Positions 23,944 to 26,347 of a stretch of DNA of 26,347 bases are shown piece by piece (within the stretch, counting starts at the first letter, position 1; every line of letters starts with the position of its first letter). The stretch lies in NCBI GenBank assembly GCA_028703175.1, contig JAQVNJ010000089.1, forward strand, positions 1 to 26,347. The letters are read 5' to 3'. The stretch comes from JAAYCB01 sp012744395 (GTDB lineage: Bacteria > Planctomycetota > Planctomycetia > Pirellulales > Thermoguttaceae). The notes beneath the pieces are model-generated. The model was not told the DNA's origin, did no database searches, and worked only from the letters and a program-made list of their open reading frames with translations. The position numbers and the translations under genes were made by a program.

Positions 23944-25782
23944 TCACTGTTCCACGACGAGAACCGAGTACAACTCCAGCCTGGGCAACTCGACCGCCGC
24001 GCGGCCGGCAGTCCATGAAACCTCCAGCGGCGCGCCTTCGGGCTGGCAGGTCACCGACTTGGGCGCCCGGGCCAGCCGCACGGAGACCGAGAGCGGGCCG
24101 ACCGGCGGCACCGCGGTGATTCCACCCTCGGGCGCATCGGCGTGCGGCCCGGCCGTGTTCACCAGGTGGATCATCAGTTTCCCGCCCAGCCGCCGGGGGC
24201 TGACATCGACGTCGGTCGAGCCGGAGATTCTGACGAGCGGATCGGGAAACATGTTCTTGAGGGCGCCGACAAAACCGTCGCCCGGTTCGGCAACCGAGAC
24301 AATCGGCGCGTTCTTGTCACCGCCGGCGGCCGCCAACTCGCGCTGGAACAGTTGTGCCGGGCCGGAGCCGATGAGCAGCAGCCGCCCGCCGCTGTTGGCG
24401 TAGGCGGCAAGCTCGTCGCGAGAGGCCGGTTCCAGGTATCCCCAGCCCGGCACGACAATCAGCGGCCATCGCGACATCGCGCCGGCGAGGTGGTGCTCGC
24501 TGACGATCTGGACCGCGTACTGACGCGCGAGCATCAGGCCGAGGGCCTTTTTCAAAACGTCGATGCCGTCGCTCCCCGAGGGATGGAACAGCCGGGACGA
24601 GCTGCGGTAATGGCCGGCGGTGGAGTACAAGAGGGCAACCTGCGGCACGGCCACCGAGCGGTGGCAGAACGCCTGCCGCTGACGGCAGAAACGGGCCACC
24701 TCGGCCATCGTGTCCATTTCCGCCGGGCGGATCGCGCCGTCGCGGTCTTGCTTGAAATAGGCCTGGTAGCCGCCCCCTAAGGCGAGCACCACGGCGGCCT
24801 CCTGCATCAATTGAACCGCCGGTTTCTGGCCGCGTGTCTTGCGGCTGAACGACCACGACATCAGGTCCCAGGCGACCGCCTGGTTCTCCAGGCAGCGGCC
24901 GGAAAACCTGGCCGAATTGACGCTGTTGTCCGGAGAGAAATCGCCCGACAAAGCCGCCACGCCGGCCGAAACCGGCTCGGGCATGTGGTCGCTGAACGCC
25001 CAGTTGCTGACGATCTGGAAGTCGGGGTGTGAAGCCTTGAGCTGGTCGACATAGTGCCGCAGATAGCGGCGGTAACCCTCCCGCTGAAACGCCAGCCACT
25101 CGTGCCAGAAGGGCTCGGAAGATTTCCGCGGCGCCGATTTTGCGCCGCTCTGCCGGCAGAACTCGCTCGCGGCCCGATCGCGGTAGTCAACCGCCGCGCC
25201 CCAGCAGTCGCCATCGACCCAGGCGCCGTCCACGCCATAGTCTCCGGCCAATTCGCGGAGCTGGGGGATCATCAGCGTGTCAACGTAAGGCCCGAAAACC
25301 GAGGTGGCGTTCTCGTCCGGCTTGCCGTCGGCCCGGACCGCCGCCCACTCGGGGTGGGTCGCCACGGCGTGGCGGTCCCAGACGCCGGAGTAGTGCATGA
25401 ACAGGGCGACGCCGCGGCGCCGCGTCGCGTCGCGCCAGACGCGGAGCGGATCGCCCACGAAGCCCGGCGCGGGATTGCCCACCCTGGTCGGGTAGCTGGA
25501 GTAGCCCGGATGTCCCTTGCAGTCGATCTGGACATAGTCAGGCTGGACCTTGTCGATCACCAGTTCAACCATTTCGGGCGTGGTCCGCCGACCGACTTCG
25601 CTGCAATCCGCTCCGGCGTGGAAGTCGAAATGGATGCCGAGGAACGAGTCGGCCCGCTTGAGCCTCGCCGGCGGCTCGGCGGCGTGGGTGGGCAGCGAGG
25701 TAATAACCAGGGCCGAGAGAACCGCCCAGAACCCGCCGCGAGAGACCGCCATTTGGTGAAGACTGCGCAAGATGCCCATCAT
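23944..25782 (-). CDS. Exported glycosidase-like TIM-barrel protein (GH29-like)
   Basis: The 612-residue protein has a signal peptide (cleavage near residue 35, PTHAAEPP). The barrel has HFDFHAG near 51, DYVQIDCKGHPGYSSYP (82-98), FMHYSGVWD (128-136) and YGVDGAWVDGDCWG (182-195). The last resembles the fucosidase GH29 motif DGxWxDG, which would make Asp190 the candidate nucleophile. Later, VALLYSTAGHYR and VVPGWGYLEP look like a GATase-type flavodoxin-like domain as in several planctomycete glycosidases, then a beta-rich tail. Overall it fits a glycoside hydrolase, possibly alpha-L-fucosidase-like; family and substrate are not certain. The ATG at 25782 has AAGGAG five bases upstream, with a second ATG directly after. 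It lies upstream of the antitoxin gene on the same strand. Confidence 0.72.
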   Translation of the reverse strand: MMGILRSLHQMAVSRGGFWAVLSALVITSLPTHAAEPPARLKRADSFLGIHFDFHAGADCSEVGRRTTPEMVELVIDKVQPDYVQIDCKGHPGYSSYPTRVGNPAPGFVGDPLRVWRDATRRRGVALFMHYSGVWDRHAVATHPEWAAVRADGKPDENATSVFGPYVDTLMIPQLRELAGDYGVDGAWVDGDCWGAAVDYRDRAASEFCRQSGAKSAPRKSSEPFWHEWLAFQREGYRRYLRHYVDQLKASHPDFQIVSNWAFSDHMPEPVSAGVAALSGDFSPDNSVNSARFSGRCLENQAVAWDLMSWSFSRKTRGQKPAVQLMQEAAVVLALGGGYQAYFKQDRDGAIRPAEMDTMAEVARFCRQRQAFCHRSVAVPQVALLYSTAGHYRSSSRLFHPSGSDGIDVLKKALGLMLARQYAVQIVSEHHLAGAMSRWPLIVVPGWGYLEPASRDELAAYANSGGRLLLIGSGPAQLFQRELAAAGGDKNAPIVSVAEPGDGFVGALKNMFPDPLVRISGSTDVDVSPRRLGGKLMIHLVNTAGPHADAPEGGITAVPPVGPLSVSVRLARAPKSVTCQPEGAPLEVSWTAGRAAVELPRLELYSVLVVEQ

Positions 25783-25872
25783 CAGTGCTCCTTCGAGCCG
25801 ATCCGAGGACTTCCGACAATCCCGTTTCTCAGCGGCCTTGAAGGGCGTTCCACGAGGCCGAACGGCAGGTCG

Positions 25873-26347
25873 TCACGGAGCCGGCATGTTGACAAACAGG
25901 TTGGGAGTGAACCCGACGATCACGAAGGCCAGCATACAGCAGCCCAGCAGCGTCCGCCACCTTCCGAGCGGAACGGCGTCGCTGCGGGTCGGCGGATGGG
26001 TCGGCCCAAACACGGCCAAGAGGATGATCATCGGCGTCCACCAATAGTAGCCATAGGTGAACGCCCCGACGGCGGCCGCCACCAGCAGCGCGAGGGCGAC
26101 CGGATGCGCGCGGCGGCCGAGCATCGCGTAGAGGATGTGGCCGCCGTCGAGCTGGCCGATCGGGATCAGGTTCAGCGAGGTGACCAATAATCCGACCCAG
26201 CCGGCCATCGCGATCGGGCCAATCGTGAGGATGTGCCCCTCGGGCATCGGGCCGACAATCGCATGGGCCATCCACTGAAAGATCAGCGGATCGCCCAGTT
26301 CCAACAGGTCGCGGCTGGCGATCGCCGCTCGGGCGATCCAGCGGGCC
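25873..26347 (-). CDS. Site-2 protease family (M50), C-terminal part
   Basis: Only the last 157 codons are in the window; the frame runs open through the right edge (ARWIARAAIASRDLLELGDP continues from outside). Several membrane segments are visible, e.g. MAGWVGLLVTSLNLIPIGQL and ALALLVAAAVGAFTYGYYWW. The motif NLIPIGQLDGGHIL carries the Asp that is the third zinc ligand of M50 metalloproteases; the HExxH motif must lie outside the window. Such proteins cleave membrane-embedded substrates, often anti-sigma factors. It ends 90 bases before the glycosidase start on the same strand, so the two may be co-transcribed. Confidence 0.85.
   Translation of the reverse strand, partial: ARWIARAAIASRDLLELGDPLIFQWMAHAIVGPMPEGHILTIGPIAMAGWVGLLVTSLNLIPIGQLDGGHILYAMLGRRAHPVALALLVAAAVGAFTYGYYWWTPMIILLAVFGPTHPPTRSDAVPLGRWRTLLGCCMLAFVIVGFTPNLFVNMPAP

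Overview
The window is a GC-rich (visibly about 60-65 %) bacterial chromosome segment. Its gene types point to a planctomycete, probably a Pirellulales relative. It has a periplasmic sulfatase, two DUF1080 (3-keto-disaccharide hydrolase) proteins, a Tat-exported Gfo/Idh/MocA oxidoreductase, an exported HEAT-repeat protein, a leucine-rich-repeat lipoprotein, an isolated rpsR gene and a GH29-like glycosidase. An oxygen-sensitive ferredoxin oxidoreductase (IorAB) suggests anaerobic or facultative life. Placement rests on gene content, not on a database search.

Layout. Positions 1-284 hold the start of a truncated minus-strand gene and two divergent promoter candidates. Positions 285-6482 form an aromatic/aryl-acid block: iorA and iorB (+, overlapping), converging on a paaK-type aryl-CoA ligase and a tandem-ACT sensor protein (-), with a class II DAHP synthase (+) diverging from the ACT gene. 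IorAB and the ligase interconvert aryl-pyruvates, aryl-acetyl-CoA and aryl-acetates; DAHP synthase starts de novo aromatic synthesis. Positions 6512-7996 encode a CvrA/NhaP2-like K+/H+ antiporter, separated from DAHP synthase by a short GAACCCY heptamer array. Between the antiporter and the next gene lies what looks like a frameshifted gene remnant (8016-8340).

Positions 8374-16359 are a typical planctomycete glycan-use neighbourhood: a HEAT protein and a Gfo/Idh oxidoreductase (-), a Nudix hydrolase (+), two divergent DUF1080 proteins and a Cys-type sulfatase (-). Positions 16855-17330 hold ribosomal protein bS18 as a single-gene unit with its own promoter and terminator. Positions 17472-18956 hold a long RidA-superfamily protein resembling chorismatases.

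Positions 19062-21136 (-) encode a MoxR-like AAA+ protein whose Walker A, Walker B and sensor-1 motifs are all altered. It is coupled by a TTGA overlap to an LRR lipoprotein that starts with TTG. Positions 21393-23356 (+) carry an ACT-domain regulator and a UPF0210 (PFL-like) protein, a pair that recurs in many bacteria. Positions 23487-23847 (-) hold an intact antitoxin gene followed by a VapC (PIN) toxin gene that has lost its middle, leaving only the first 12-14 and last 26 codons. The window ends with a GH29-like exported glycosidase and the C-terminal part of an M50 site-2 protease (-). No tRNA, rRNA, CRISPR array, prophage or complete insertion sequence was seen.

The observations most worth following up are the internally deleted VapC beside a preserved antitoxin, the apparent pseudo-AAA+/LRR-lipoprotein pair, and the joining of aryl-acid activation, an ACT sensor and DAHP synthase.
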